NCBI GenBank assembly: GCA_037349105.1
Contig: JAYJMM010000034.1
Coordinates: forward strand, 2,604,001 to 2,668,000
DNA length: 64,000 nucleotides
Direction: 5' to 3'
DNA from: Limnomonas spitsbergensis
Taxonomy: Eukaryota; Chlorophyta; Chlorophyceae; Chlamydomonadales
A program made the position numbers and the translations under genes. Every line of letters begins with the position of its first letter. The stretch's first letter is position 1. The notes under the pieces were generated by a model. The model was given only the letters and a program-made list of their open reading frames with translations, ran no database searches and was not told the DNA's origin. Positions 51,701 through 54,262 of the stretch are shown here, one piece after another.

Positions 51701-52033
51701 TTTTTGAGTCCAGATCAGATCCGGCGATCAGCACGGTAGAACCCGACGCGTTCAAGAGCAGCAAACCTGGTTGAAATCCGACAGCGCCTGAGGACCAGTC
51801 GCGTAGATGCTGGAAAAAGCTATCCGCTCGATGAGCTGCATCTCCTCTCCTGATTTCTCGCCATTGGAACCCTGACCGATCCTGGTGGTACTCGAGCTTC
51901 TGCGCATCATTGAAATTCTGCCGGCACCTGCTGCAGCACCTGAAACGGTGCAACCTATTTGTGTACGTGTAGTCTCACAGCCCGAGGCACCATTGCGACC
52001 TGGTTCGCATGTGCCCGATTCCAGACTGCTCAC
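18688..52033 (-). CDS. P2B-type Ca2+-transporting ATPase (calcium pump), 25 exons
   Basis: A calcium-export P-type ATPase of the PMCA/ACA group. The located exons sum to 3,346 nt, about 1,115 residues once two missing bases are allowed for, the usual family length. Order of landmarks: N-tail, [11 protein letters not shown]1-2, actuator [11 protein letters not shown]3, TM4 VPEGLPLAV, phosphorylation site CSDKT|GTLTEN split by an intron, FSSVRKM and KGAAE in the nucleotide domain, [28 protein letters not shown]5-6 with WVNMIMD, TM7, a long loop, TM8 [16 protein letters not shown]9-10, and a short tail. All introns are GT-AG and all phases agree. Single missing bases in exon 3 (run at 51096-51102) and exon 16 (near 29254) break the frame. 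The N-tail has basic-Ser RRSSSTTR; no clear calmodulin site. Exons 1-3 are repeated in the array to the right. Confidence 0.9.
18770..18960. repeat. About 110-bp imperfect duplication
   Basis: GTGAAGGCAGAGCTTGACAG with the following GCGCATGGCATG occurs near 18795 and, with one change, near 18905, in the last intron of the pump. Confidence 0.7.
19045..19136 (-). CDS. Ca2+-ATPase exon 24 (TM10)
   Basis: 92 nt, phase 2 at end (AGCAA|GTGGGT). [20 protein letters not shown] is the LsxxxWLxxxxIG segment and TM10. Confidence 0.9.
19403..19552 (-). CDS. Ca2+-ATPase exon 23 (TM8-TM9)
   Basis: 150 nt, phase 0. [20 protein letters not shown] is the family's FNEINxRKI segment; [17 protein letters not shown] is TM9. 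Confidence 0.95.
19553..19976. other. Intron 22 content
   Basis: No array of note; telomere-like GGGTTAAGGGTTTAGGG near 19894 and unassigned sequence. Confidence 0.5.
19977..20191 (-). CDS. Ca2+-ATPase exon 22 (loop end, TM8)
   Basis: 215 nt. The loop continues ([13 protein letters not shown]) to [13 protein letters not shown], which is TM8 in the FNTFVxxQ pattern. Ends CAA|GTGGGT, phase 0. Confidence 0.88.
20192..20764. other. Intron 21, left part
   Basis: A telomere-like GGTTTAGGG tract near 20230 and 20625; otherwise nothing recognised. Confidence 0.5.
20765..21011. repeat. Array seeded at exon 21 donor
   Basis: About 90-bp units (visible at 20861 and 20951) built of 18-20-bp subunits containing CACTATCACACCTTG. 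That is the plus-strand image of the exon 21 end plus donor (CAAG|GTGTGATAGTG). Confidence 0.85.
21012..21204 (-). CDS. Ca2+-ATPase exon 21 (TM7 and start of long loop)
   Basis: 193 nt, phase 1 at end (CAAG|GTGTGA). [14 protein letters not shown] is TM7. A hydrophilic segment follows with cysteines in QECV, FCNW and NECG, and sequons NTS and NSS. Confidence 0.85.
21205..21859. other. Intron 20, exon-21 side
   Basis: Short duplications of GGGGCAGGYAKCATTGGGGGCA near 21225-21310; the rest is unassigned. Confidence 0.5.
21860..23305. repeat. C-rich array seeded at exon 20 donor, with 513-bp higher-order repeat
   Basis: Many copies of a 60-75-bp C-rich unit centred on CCCCCACCTGGTGCATCC, matching the exon 20 end and donor at 23300 (CCCACCTGGTAAGTCC on the plus strand). 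The block 22005-22520 recurs almost exactly at 22518-23033 (offset 513). Poly-C runs reach 17-18 bases and are likely unstable. Confidence 0.88.
23306..23435 (-). CDS. Ca2+-ATPase exon 20 (TM6-TM7 loop)
   Basis: 130 nt. [16 protein letters not shown] and [11 protein letters not shown] match the cytosolic loop conserved in P2 pumps (LATEPP, RMWKNIL). Confidence 0.94.
23436..24303. repeat. Intron 19: telomere-like tracts and dispersed-repeat pieces
   Basis: TTTAAACCCTAAACCCTCCG at 23550 and 23590 flank short duplications of GAGGACTCCGTTGTCAACGT. Blocks near 23690-23745 and 23850-23960 match the dispersed GGCCGGTCCAGGTTTGGTCC element. A pyrimidine-rich tract follows (24105-24235). Confidence 0.6.
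24304..24413 (-). CDS. Ca2+-ATPase exon 19 (TM5-TM6)
   Basis: 110 nt. [17 protein letters not shown] is TM5; [11 protein letters not shown] in TM6 carries the Asn and Asp calcium ligands. The 5' edge is the seed of eight degenerate copies upstream. Confidence 0.95.
24424..25240. repeat. Eight degenerate copies of exon 19 5' edge
   Basis: Units of 97-110 bp carry AAAGCCGTCACGCGGGCG and GGTAACGACGAACTC, clear copies of exon 19 from 24370 to 24413 with its upstream intron. Key positions of AAAGCCGTCACG-like cores: 24375 (exon), 24471, 24568, 24668, 24777, 24883, 24977, 25087, 25188. On the minus strand several still read [13 protein letters not shown], but the frame and acceptor decay. Confidence 0.93.
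25241..26290. other. Intron 18 remainder
   Basis: Contains one copy of the dispersed 170-bp element (25545-25700). Otherwise unassigned. Confidence 0.5.
25545..25700 (+). repeat. Dispersed 170-bp element, copy A
   Basis: Ordered blocks: GCCGCCGAAGGCTCGATTGG, GACCAAACCTGGACCGGCC, AGCATG, GCCGGAGTGTAGCTGACATG. The same order occurs at 29010-29165 and, inverted, at 39480-39645. No ORF. Confidence 0.75.
26291..26415 (-). CDS. Ca2+-ATPase exon 18 (end of P domain)
   Basis: 125 nt. [18 protein letters not shown] and [16 protein letters not shown] lead into TM5 as in all P2 pumps. Confidence 0.96.
26575..26930. repeat. Three degenerate copies of exon 18 5' edge
   Basis: On the minus strand they read like [17 protein letters not shown] and [14 protein letters not shown], compared with [16 protein letters not shown] in the exon. 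Each retains CCTGCGGTTGAAGTGTG, the image of the exon 18 acceptor region, followed by GAGAGGG. Confidence 0.9.
27100..27150. repeat. Telomere-like tract
   Basis: GGGTTAAGGTCTTAGGGTCA and ACACCCTAAACCCTGAAG within intron 17. Confidence 0.6.
27345..27945. repeat. About 29-bp array seeded at exon 17 donor
   Basis: About 20 units of ACCAATCAGGTTCAAGCCC plus ACCACTA. The unit nearest the exon reads CACTTACCAATCA, the same as the exon 17 donor on the plus strand (CACTTACCAATCATG at 27942). Other units have lost the splice consensus. Confidence 0.88.
27949..28096 (-). CDS. Ca2+-ATPase exon 17 (P domain, hinge)
   Basis: 148 nt, phase 1 at end. [12 protein letters not shown] and [17 protein letters not shown] are the Mg2+-binding hinge motifs of P-type ATPases. 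Confidence 0.96.
28100..28420. repeat. Copies of exon 17 acceptor edge with telomere-like tract
   Basis: GAGGAGCGGGCCAGCACCTG at the exon edge recurs in changed form near 28170, 28300 and 28245-28270. Each is followed by TTTAGGG or TTTAAGGG runs; the tract 28105-28165 is nearly pure. Confidence 0.75.
28421..29009. other. Intron 16, unassigned
   Basis: AT-rich patch 28550-28615, otherwise no recognisable content. Confidence 0.45.
29010..29165 (+). repeat. Dispersed 170-bp element, copy B
   Basis: GGCCACCAAAGGCCTGATTG, GGGCCAAACCTTGACCGGCC, GCATGGCTGGCCACGC and TGTAGCTGAAAGGCTGCGG in order. It lies directly beside the exon 16 donor. Confidence 0.75.
29189..29321 (-). CDS. Ca2+-ATPase exon 16 (P domain), frame-broken
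   Basis: 133 nt where 134 are needed. [21 protein letters not shown] is in the incoming frame (written here as two parts: [17 protein letters not shown]). [14 protein letters not shown] is in the next frame. One base is missing near 29254, where a second C would give HFLEGPAF. Confidence 0.88.
29322..30195. other. Intron 15, left part
   Basis: No array. AATTCAGCTACAATTCAGCT near 29862 is the tail module of the dispersed element. Confidence 0.45.
30196..30487. repeat. 41-bp tandem array
   Basis: About seven units of GACCAAGGGGACAGCTGCGC followed by GGCCACCGCTGGGCCAATCGG. The unit is a tandem amplification inside a copy of the dispersed element (GGGCCAATCGGGACCA core). Long ORFs here on both strands are repeat artefacts. 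Confidence 0.92.
30813..30961 (-). CDS. Ca2+-ATPase exon 15 (P domain)
   Basis: 149 nt. [17 protein letters not shown] and [10 protein letters not shown] are P-domain motifs. The exon ends within the TGD codons, ACC G|GTGAG, phase 1. Confidence 0.95.
30962..32122. other. Intron 14, AT-rich part
   Basis: Lower GC than its surroundings, with ACCGGTA palindromes (31045, 31412, 31650). No gene recognised. Confidence 0.45.
32123..33025. repeat. 36-bp tandem array, about 25 copies
   Basis: The unit GTGAGGACCCATCAAGGACA plus CCCTCCACACTGAGGA. As 36 is divisible by three, long frames of 12-residue repeats are open on both strands (330 codons plus, 337 minus). It sits in an intron, so I do not call it coding. 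Confidence 0.93.
33026..33689. other. Intron 14, AT-rich middle part
   Basis: No recognisable gene or array; TACCGGTAGGGTACCGG at 33454. Confidence 0.4.
33690..34010 (-). repeat. Three displaced copies of exon 15 5' edge
   Basis: On the minus strand the 33776-33700 copy reads [24 protein letters not shown], shown here in parts: [10 protein letters not shown] and [12 protein letters not shown]. The exon has [10 protein letters not shown] and [12 protein letters not shown]. Further copies at 33905-33835 ([13 protein letters not shown]) and 34010-33950 ([14 protein letters not shown]) are more decayed. They lie about 2.7 kb from exon 15, and none keeps the AG acceptor with open continuation. 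Confidence 0.88.
34520..34672 (-). CDS. Ca2+-ATPase exon 14 (N domain end)
   Basis: 153 nt. [15 protein letters not shown] matches the xxMAxxGLRxIxLA segment closing the N domain. GCAG acceptor, CACAG|GTAAGT donor. Confidence 0.92.
34680..34760. repeat. Purine-rich tract beside exon 14 acceptor
   Basis: Repeats of GGGAGGGAGGGGCGGGA, in mRNA sense a polypyrimidine run next to the acceptor. Confidence 0.7.
34761..36698. other. Intron 13, AT-rich, unassigned
   Basis: 35110-36400 is clearly AT-richer than its flanks. A piece of the dispersed element lies at 34990-35105. A 70-codon minus-strand frame at 35419-35631 has no recognisable content. GATTCCGACTGATTCCGACC at 36308 resembles 31170-31200. 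Confidence 0.45.
36699..36802 (-). CDS. Ca2+-ATPase exon 13 (N domain, KGAxE)
   Basis: 104 nt, phase 2 at end. [13 protein letters not shown] and [10 protein letters not shown] are the FxSxRK and KGAxE nucleotide-binding motifs. Confidence 0.94.
36803..37095. repeat. G-rich array beside exon 13 acceptor
   Basis: Units such as GGGTGCAAGGATGGGGGAGG and GGATCAGGAGGGG with G runs to 18. In mRNA sense it is a long polypyrimidine tract. Confidence 0.8.
37096..37779. other. Intron 12, left part
   Basis: G-rich near 37490-37600; nothing else recognised. Confidence 0.4.
37780..38162. repeat. Degenerate copies of exon 12 3' half
   Basis: On the minus strand near 38005-37925 it reads [22 protein letters not shown], given in parts: [10 protein letters not shown] and [10 protein letters not shown]. 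The exon has [10 protein letters not shown] and [11 protein letters not shown] more decayed copy lies near 37850-37790. A third, CTCACCTGGTGCAGCCTG at 38093, repeats the donor edge only 70 bp from the exon. Confidence 0.9.
38163..38300 (-). CDS. Ca2+-ATPase exon 12 (nucleotide-binding domain)
   Basis: 138 nt, phase 0. [13 protein letters not shown] matches the GNKTECALL segment of the N domain; [13 protein letters not shown] follows. Confidence 0.92.
38301..39119. other. Intron 11, exon-12 side
   Basis: AGC triplet run 38502-38540, a TTTAGGGTTTAGG tract at 38584, and degenerate GTTTGAA repeats 38620-38750. No gene. Confidence 0.5.
39120..39400. repeat. Degenerate telomere-like array
   Basis: Units of 38-40 bp: CCCTAACCCATTTAGATACC plus AAACCC, about six copies. 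Confidence 0.8.
39480..39645 (-). repeat. Dispersed 170-bp element, copy C (inverted)
   Basis: Reverse complement of copies A and B: TTCAGCTACAG modules, then GGCCGGTAATGATTGGTCCC and AATCGGGCCTTTGGCGGC. Confidence 0.75.
39880..40293. repeat. Four copies of exon 11 3' part plus donor
   Basis: Period about 104 bp. Each carries CTCCACCATTGACGCCAC, a GGTGGCRGGTCCGTTGG-like block and CATACCCCACCTTGCT, the images of exon 11 VASMVENMV and its AAG|GTGGGGTATG donor. Cores lie near 39909, 40010, 40110 and 40217; the exon core is at 40317. Confidence 0.92.
40294..40431 (-). CDS. Ca2+-ATPase exon 11 (GTLTEN)
   Basis: 138 nt, phase 0. [17 protein letters not shown] continues the phosphorylation motif. 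The 3' end AAG|GTGGGG was chosen over an earlier ATG|GTCAGG because the four intronic copies begin there and phase 0 is kept; the choice is moderately sure. Confidence 0.88.
40490..41030. repeat. 53-bp tandem array, about ten copies
   Basis: The unit is GGAGCGAGGAGAATTAACCG followed by GGGTGCAGTAACAGCAAC and CAG triplets. Nearly uniform, so recently homogenised. Confidence 0.93.
41070..41105. repeat. Distant copy of exon 11 acceptor edge
   Basis: GTCATGCGGTTCTCTGTCAG plus CGTGC is identical to the exon 11 5' edge at 40408-40430, about 660 bp away, with the 53-bp array between. Confidence 0.9.
41106..41394. other. Intron 10, unassigned part
   Basis: AGC triplet runs near 41119 and 41212; no other feature. 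Confidence 0.5.
41395..41511. repeat. Two copies of exon 10 donor edge
   Basis: GGAGCGAAGAGGCAGCATGC and TCATGACACCCACCGTCTCA repeat the exon 10 end CTTGTCGGAGCAG with donor GTGGGTGTCATGA, period about 58 bp. Confidence 0.88.
41512..41569 (-). CDS. Ca2+-ATPase exon 10 (phosphorylation site, first half)
   Basis: 58 nt. [16 protein letters not shown] carries the phosphorylated Asp of DKTGTLT; the intron falls exactly between DKT and GTLT. Confidence 0.95.
41570..42283. repeat. Intron 9: telomere-like tract and GTAC-rich array
   Basis: GGGTTCAGGGTTCAGGGCTC at 41633-41720, then degenerate 38-40-bp units with GGTACACCAAGAAGGAGGCT and GCAGTACA from 41860 to 42120. Confidence 0.7.
42284..42440. 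repeat. Short tandem repeat of GTCAAAGTRYTGGT type
   Basis: 12-18-bp units of TTGGTCAAAGTGCTGGTATT; open frames here (VLVKVLV pattern) are repeat artefacts. Confidence 0.85.
42595..42893. repeat. Exon 9 donor edge fused with telomere-like repeats
   Basis: At least five copies of TTGCCTCACCTCACAAAGTT, the plus-strand image of exon 9 end AACTTTGTGAG|GTGAGGCAA. Each is followed by ACCAAACCCTAAACCCTAAA. Confidence 0.92.
42894..43004 (-). CDS. Ca2+-ATPase exon 9 (TM4, PEGLP)
   Basis: 111 nt. [19 protein letters not shown] holds the TM4 calcium-site Glu; [16 protein letters not shown] follows. Ends GTGAG|GTGAGG. Confidence 0.95.
43005..43479. other. Intron 8, exon-9 side
   Basis: No repeat or gene recognised. 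Confidence 0.45.
43480..43654. repeat. Copies of exon 8 donor edge
   Basis: Three units of about 65 bp with TATCTCCAGACATTKGGKYC and CAGCACACTCACAGGAA; the last contains the donor (CCT|GTGAGTGTGCTGG on the minus strand). Confidence 0.88.
43655..43723 (-). CDS. Ca2+-ATPase exon 8 (TM3-TM4 loop)
   Basis: 69 nt, short exon; phase 1 in, phase 2 out. It encodes [13 protein letters not shown] and GPIQFFL. Phase matches exons 7 and 9. Confidence 0.85.
43724..45672. other. Intron 7, mostly unassigned
   Basis: Poly-G next to the exon 8 acceptor (43730-43780). TTTAGGGTTTAGGG at 44640 is followed by a GC-rich patch with GGGGTTCGGGGCGAAGCCCC at 44729. GGATTCAGGTTTCAGGTTTC is at 45602. No gene. Confidence 0.5.
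45673..45866 (-). CDS. Ca2+-ATPase exon 7 (end of A domain, start of TM3)
   Basis: 194 nt, ends AA|GTGAGC in phase 2. [12 protein letters not shown] and [18 protein letters not shown] are diagnostic of P2B pumps; a hydrophobic run begins TM3. Confidence 0.93.
45940..46200. repeat. Degenerate copies of exon 7 5' edge
   Basis: On the minus strand near 45990-45945 it reads [14 protein letters not shown], compared with [14 protein letters not shown] in the exon. CCCTCCAGCACCTTAGGGAG at 46158 repeats the acceptor edge CCCTCCAGCACCTGGGAAGA. Confidence 0.85.
46201..46650. repeat. Dispersed-element pieces and GTAGCTGAA repeats
   Basis: GCCACAGGGCGGATGAAGGC and CCAAACCATGGTTGGCC at 46240-46280. From 46450 to 46600 come about ten units of TTGTAGCTGAATTGAAGCTG, the tail module of the dispersed element expanded in tandem. 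Confidence 0.7.
46915..47095. repeat. Copies of exon 6 donor edge
   Basis: GTTCCTGAGCGGACCCAAGG at 46917 and CACCCAAGGGTACTATACAG with TGTCCCTCTTGACCGG at 47041 copy the exon 6 end GTCCCTGAGCGGACCCAAGG and GTCCTTCTTGACCGGATC. Confidence 0.9.
47127..47252 (-). CDS. Ca2+-ATPase exon 6 (actuator domain, TGE loop)
   Basis: 126 nt, phase 0. [14 protein letters not shown] carries the TGE motif needed for dephosphorylation; VRSGTQ follows as in the family. Degenerate copies of both edges lie on either side. Confidence 0.93.
47281..47560. repeat. Copies of exon 6 acceptor edge
   Basis: Four units with ACACCAGCCTGAACAACTGG or CACCAGCCCATACGACTCCA, images of exon 6 [11 protein letters not shown]. The nearest begins about 65 bp beyond the exon. 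Confidence 0.88.
47650..47735. repeat. 20-bp tandem repeat
   Basis: Four and a half copies of GCCGTTTGAATGCAGAGACT. Confidence 0.92.
47740..47900. repeat. About 27-bp degenerate repeat
   Basis: Units such as GGGAGGTGACGTACTGCT in intron 5. Confidence 0.7.
47995..48506. repeat. Copies of exon 5 donor edge, about 175-bp period
   Basis: CTTCCTCACCTTGTCCCCCG with TGTCTAAAATGAGGACG at 48318 copies the exon 5 end and donor at 48500-48540. Older copies lie near 48150 and 47997. CAGTCCCTGCCGTTARGGCT recurs at 48219 and 48391. Confidence 0.92.
48507..48641 (-). CDS. Ca2+-ATPase exon 5 (actuator domain, first part)
   Basis: 135 nt, phase 0. [18 protein letters not shown] and [13 protein letters not shown] correspond to the strand-rich start of the A domain. 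Confidence 0.92.
48655..49000. repeat. 25-26-bp tandem array beside exon 5 acceptor
   Basis: About 12 units of GATGGATGGGGGAAGCTGGC plus GAGAAG. All three plus frames stay open as Gly/Trp-rich repeats, which I regard as artefacts. Confidence 0.9.
49001..49399. other. Intron 4, purine-rich part
   Basis: Degenerate G-rich tract with GCATGC; no gene. Confidence 0.5.
49400..49633. repeat. 16-20-bp array seeded at exon 4 donor
   Basis: Units CAGCATCACACCTTTC vary around the image of the exon 4 donor (CGCAGTATCACACCTTCTGCC at 49621-49641, shown on the plus strand; AAG|GTGTGATACTG on the minus). Confidence 0.85.
49634..49759 (-). CDS. Ca2+-ATPase exon 4 (TM2)
   Basis: 126 nt, phase 0 on both sides. 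[15 protein letters not shown] and [10 protein letters not shown] match the TM2 region of P2B pumps. Both edges have seeded tandem copies in the flanking introns. Confidence 0.92.
49760..50220. repeat. Four copies of exon 4 acceptor edge
   Basis: Period about 105 bp. Each has TGGGGGATGAAGATGCTCAT, GAGAGGRGACACCTGGGA and CACTCAACAGRCAAG, images of the exon 4 start (GVFIPQ, STLMG) with its CCAG acceptor. Cores lie near 49830, 49935, 50037 and 50142. Confidence 0.93.
50221..50961. other. Intron 3 remainder
   Basis: AGGTGCGCAGGTGAGTACCG duplicated at 50240 and 50284. A dispersed-element piece lies at 50320-50405. Two or three degenerate copies of a roughly 130-bp unit (GGAGGGATGCCTCTCACATT type) follow to 50870. 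Confidence 0.5.
51024..51134 (-). CDS. Ca2+-ATPase exon 3 (TM1), frame-broken
   Basis: 111 nt, acceptor CTCCAG, donor ACG|GTGAGC. The incoming splice phase gives [11 protein letters not shown], as expected for the family. The rest ([19 protein letters not shown]) is in the next frame. The switch falls in a run of seven C (plus-strand G 51096-51102), where eight would restore the frame. Confidence 0.82.
51529..51641 (-). CDS. Ca2+-ATPase exon 2
   Basis: 113 nt, acceptor CGTAG, donor CAG|GTATGT, phase 2 at end. [19 protein letters not shown] matches the pre-TM1 segment typical of P2B pumps (GGVEGLAxxLRTDxxxGL type). Confidence 0.85.
51767..52033 (-). CDS. Ca2+-ATPase exon 1 (N-terminal tail)
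   Basis: 267 nt from ATG to CAG|GTTTGC, phase 0. It encodes a Ser/Arg-rich cytosolic tail ([24 protein letters not shown]). The start is the first Met of the frame; a second in-frame MM near residue 41 is an alternative. A LINE 3' tail lies only about 70 bp upstream. Confidence 0.65.
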
Positions 52034-52104
52034 GGGTTCGAAAGCAGTTATCCGCCGTACGATTCTGTTTTTTTCATGGTCAGCATGCCACCGTCACCGA
52101 TCTT

Positions 52105-52250
52105 CTGAGCACCGATCTTCTTTCTCCTTTGTATTCTTCTTCTTCTTTCCCTTTATTTGGGTTTCTCCTCTTTTCTCCCAGCGGGATTGTTGGGTGCAAA
52201 CGCGGTCGAGCCTTTTTGAGCAGGGCCCAGAGGTGTAATGTCATTGACAA
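52105..52250 (+). mobile_element. LINE 3' UTR tail next to Ca2+-ATPase exon 1
   Basis: T/C-rich UTR, GCAAACGCGGTCGAGCC, then the family end GGCCCAGAGGTGTAATGTCA. It ends the plus-strand LINE family as at 950-1018. Repeated at +3,301, +6,602 and +9,903. Confidence 0.7.
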
Positions 52251-53089
52251 TTGCAGGTAGGGCAACAGGGCATCAAATATGCAGACAGGATGGACCTCCA
52301 GACATGATGAATGGCTGCATCAAACACACATTTTCAAAACTACAGTGTGACAGGTTTAACTGCAACTACTGGTGTGTCAGAGGGTTTAACGCATATACCG
52401 TATATTATACCGAAATATACACGTATGTACGTGTATAAGCGTATATACCGTATACGTATACGTATATGGGGACCTACAAAACTTTGAAAGCCTTGAAACC
52501 TAGGGTATTCATGCCTCGACCTACACCTATCACTTCATCAATAAAAAAAACGAATTTACCAGTACTCATGTCAGCCTCACTCAAATTTAGGCCAAATACA
52601 ACAACAAATCGAGTATTGGGCTCGCGGCCAGCCGCCTATGGTGTTGGCAAAGCACTGCGCAGTCTTGTGGCATGCTCACACGGTGGCCAGCACTGATGCA
52701 TGTTTTTTTGCATGTTTTTTTGTCCAGCAACACCCCAGCGAGCACCTTCTAAAACCTCACGTCATCCTTTGTGAGATCCAGCCTTGGTAGCTGAGCTTCT
52801 CATTCCTGAACCTCAGCCTTTGAGGTGTGACAGGAATACCCTTTATAAATATAGCCGGTTGATTTGCGCTGTAGCGCAAAAGGTTTCCGGGACGTTCCGG
52901 AAATTACGTTAATGTCTTAGGCTGTACAGACGTACACTGATGTACATATATATAGATATAATGGACAGTGTAACAGATCCCTGAGGATATGTTGAGGAGA
53001 CACTGACAGTATGAAGCAAGGCGGGGCTCTTTACACTGGATAACACATATTATATTCAACCTTATAGAAGAGTGCTACACTGTCCCAGA

Positions 53090-53785
53090 GGTCAATAACG
53101 TTATACCTCTGGGCCCGCTCAAAGCTCCGCCGCGTGGGCGCCCAACTGTTCAGAAGGGAGTGAAGAAGGATCTAAAAGGAAGAGAGGGGGGAAGGAACAA
53201 AAGGAGAGGCCGGGAAGGCAAAGCAGACCAAGTCCAACACCTGAGTTCCACTAGAGACTAGCCCTCAACAAAGCCTCTAAGAAGAGAAAAGTCCATAAAA
53301 GCAAGCGTATCCCACCCCTGCTTGGCCGCGAGGGCGCCCCACTGATCAGAAGGGAGAAGAGAAGAAACTAAAAGGGGGGCAAACAACAAACAACAAAAAA
53401 TGCCAAAAGAGAAGGCTGGAAAGGCCAACGACATCGGCCTCAGAAACCCTGGAGACCAACCCTCAATAATGCCCACAGCACAGTCCACAAAAGCAAGTGC
53501 GTCCCACCCATGCTCAGCCTGGTACAACTGGTGGAAGCTAGCGGCAGCGCCCGGAGGACCTGCCCACCCCGCTCCCGTAACTGCTCCCTGACACTAGGGC
53601 ACTGGAAGCACACATGCAGCGCATCCTCTACCTGCTCGCTATCCCCCCGTGCCCAACACCGCTGGCAGCTGCGTGCTTGTCGCCGCTGACCGTTGCGCCG
53701 TCCTCTGGTATCAGCAGTGCTGATCGCGCCAAGCCGCAGTCGCAAATTGGTGCGCACACAAGCACACTCCCTCTAACTAGTGCGG
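53090..53785 (-). mobile_element. LINE 3' part in array unit 1
   Basis: Minus strand. It has the 3' terminal palindrome CCCAGAGGTCAATAACGTTA at 53084, then UTR, then an ORF tail with CQRCWARGDSEQVEDALH near 53560-53680. It stops at about 53785, where orientation flips. Repeated in units 2-4. Confidence 0.75.
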
Positions 53786-54262
53786 CTGTCCCAGAGGTGC
53801 TAGCGCTAGTTGATGCAGCATACGAGCGGGCGCAGCTGGATGCAGCTGGCAGAGGGGACCCCAGAGATCTTGCCACTGTGTCATGACGCATGACTGCACC
53901 GTGAGTTTCACCGCGCCAACTATTTTTCGGTTGTAAGTTTTGTGTGAACTTGAATAAGTGTGTGTGCCTACTTACAGAACCCCCGTTCAGATCCTATTTT
54001 TTTCTTCTTCTACAACACAGATCTACGACCGCCTACCGCACCTGGTTTCAGTCTACGGCGGGCGCTGAGCTAGCGCAGGCCAGGGACCGCACCAGTCGAA
54101 GGGAGTGTGCTTGCGTGCACACGAACTTAAGGCTGCGGCTCGGCGCCGTCAGCACGGCCGACACTCGAGGACGGCGCAGCGGTCAGCAGCGTGACGGACG
54201 GTGCTGCCAACGGTGTTGGGCAATAGGAGATGGTGAGCATGTGGAGGATACGCTGCATGTCT
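53786..54262 (+). mobile_element. LINE ORF fragment in array unit 1, opposite orientation
   Basis: Plus strand: PEVLALVDAAYERAQLDAAG, then about 125 bp absent from the copy at 1-740 (53882-54010, bounded by GTGAGT-like and ACACAG sequences), then TAYRTWFQSTAGAELA to GEHVEDTLHV. There it is cut by the array junction at 54262. Confidence 0.72.

Noticed and set aside
51642..51953. Alternative frame of Ca2+-ATPase exon 1 ([13 protein letters not shown])
   Set aside because: It ends without a donor in phase with exon 2; the frame ending DFNQ|GT joins exon 2 in phase 0.
53614..53886. 90-codon plus-strand frame in array units
   Set aside because: Antisense to one LINE fragment and sense to another across an inversion point; not a gene.
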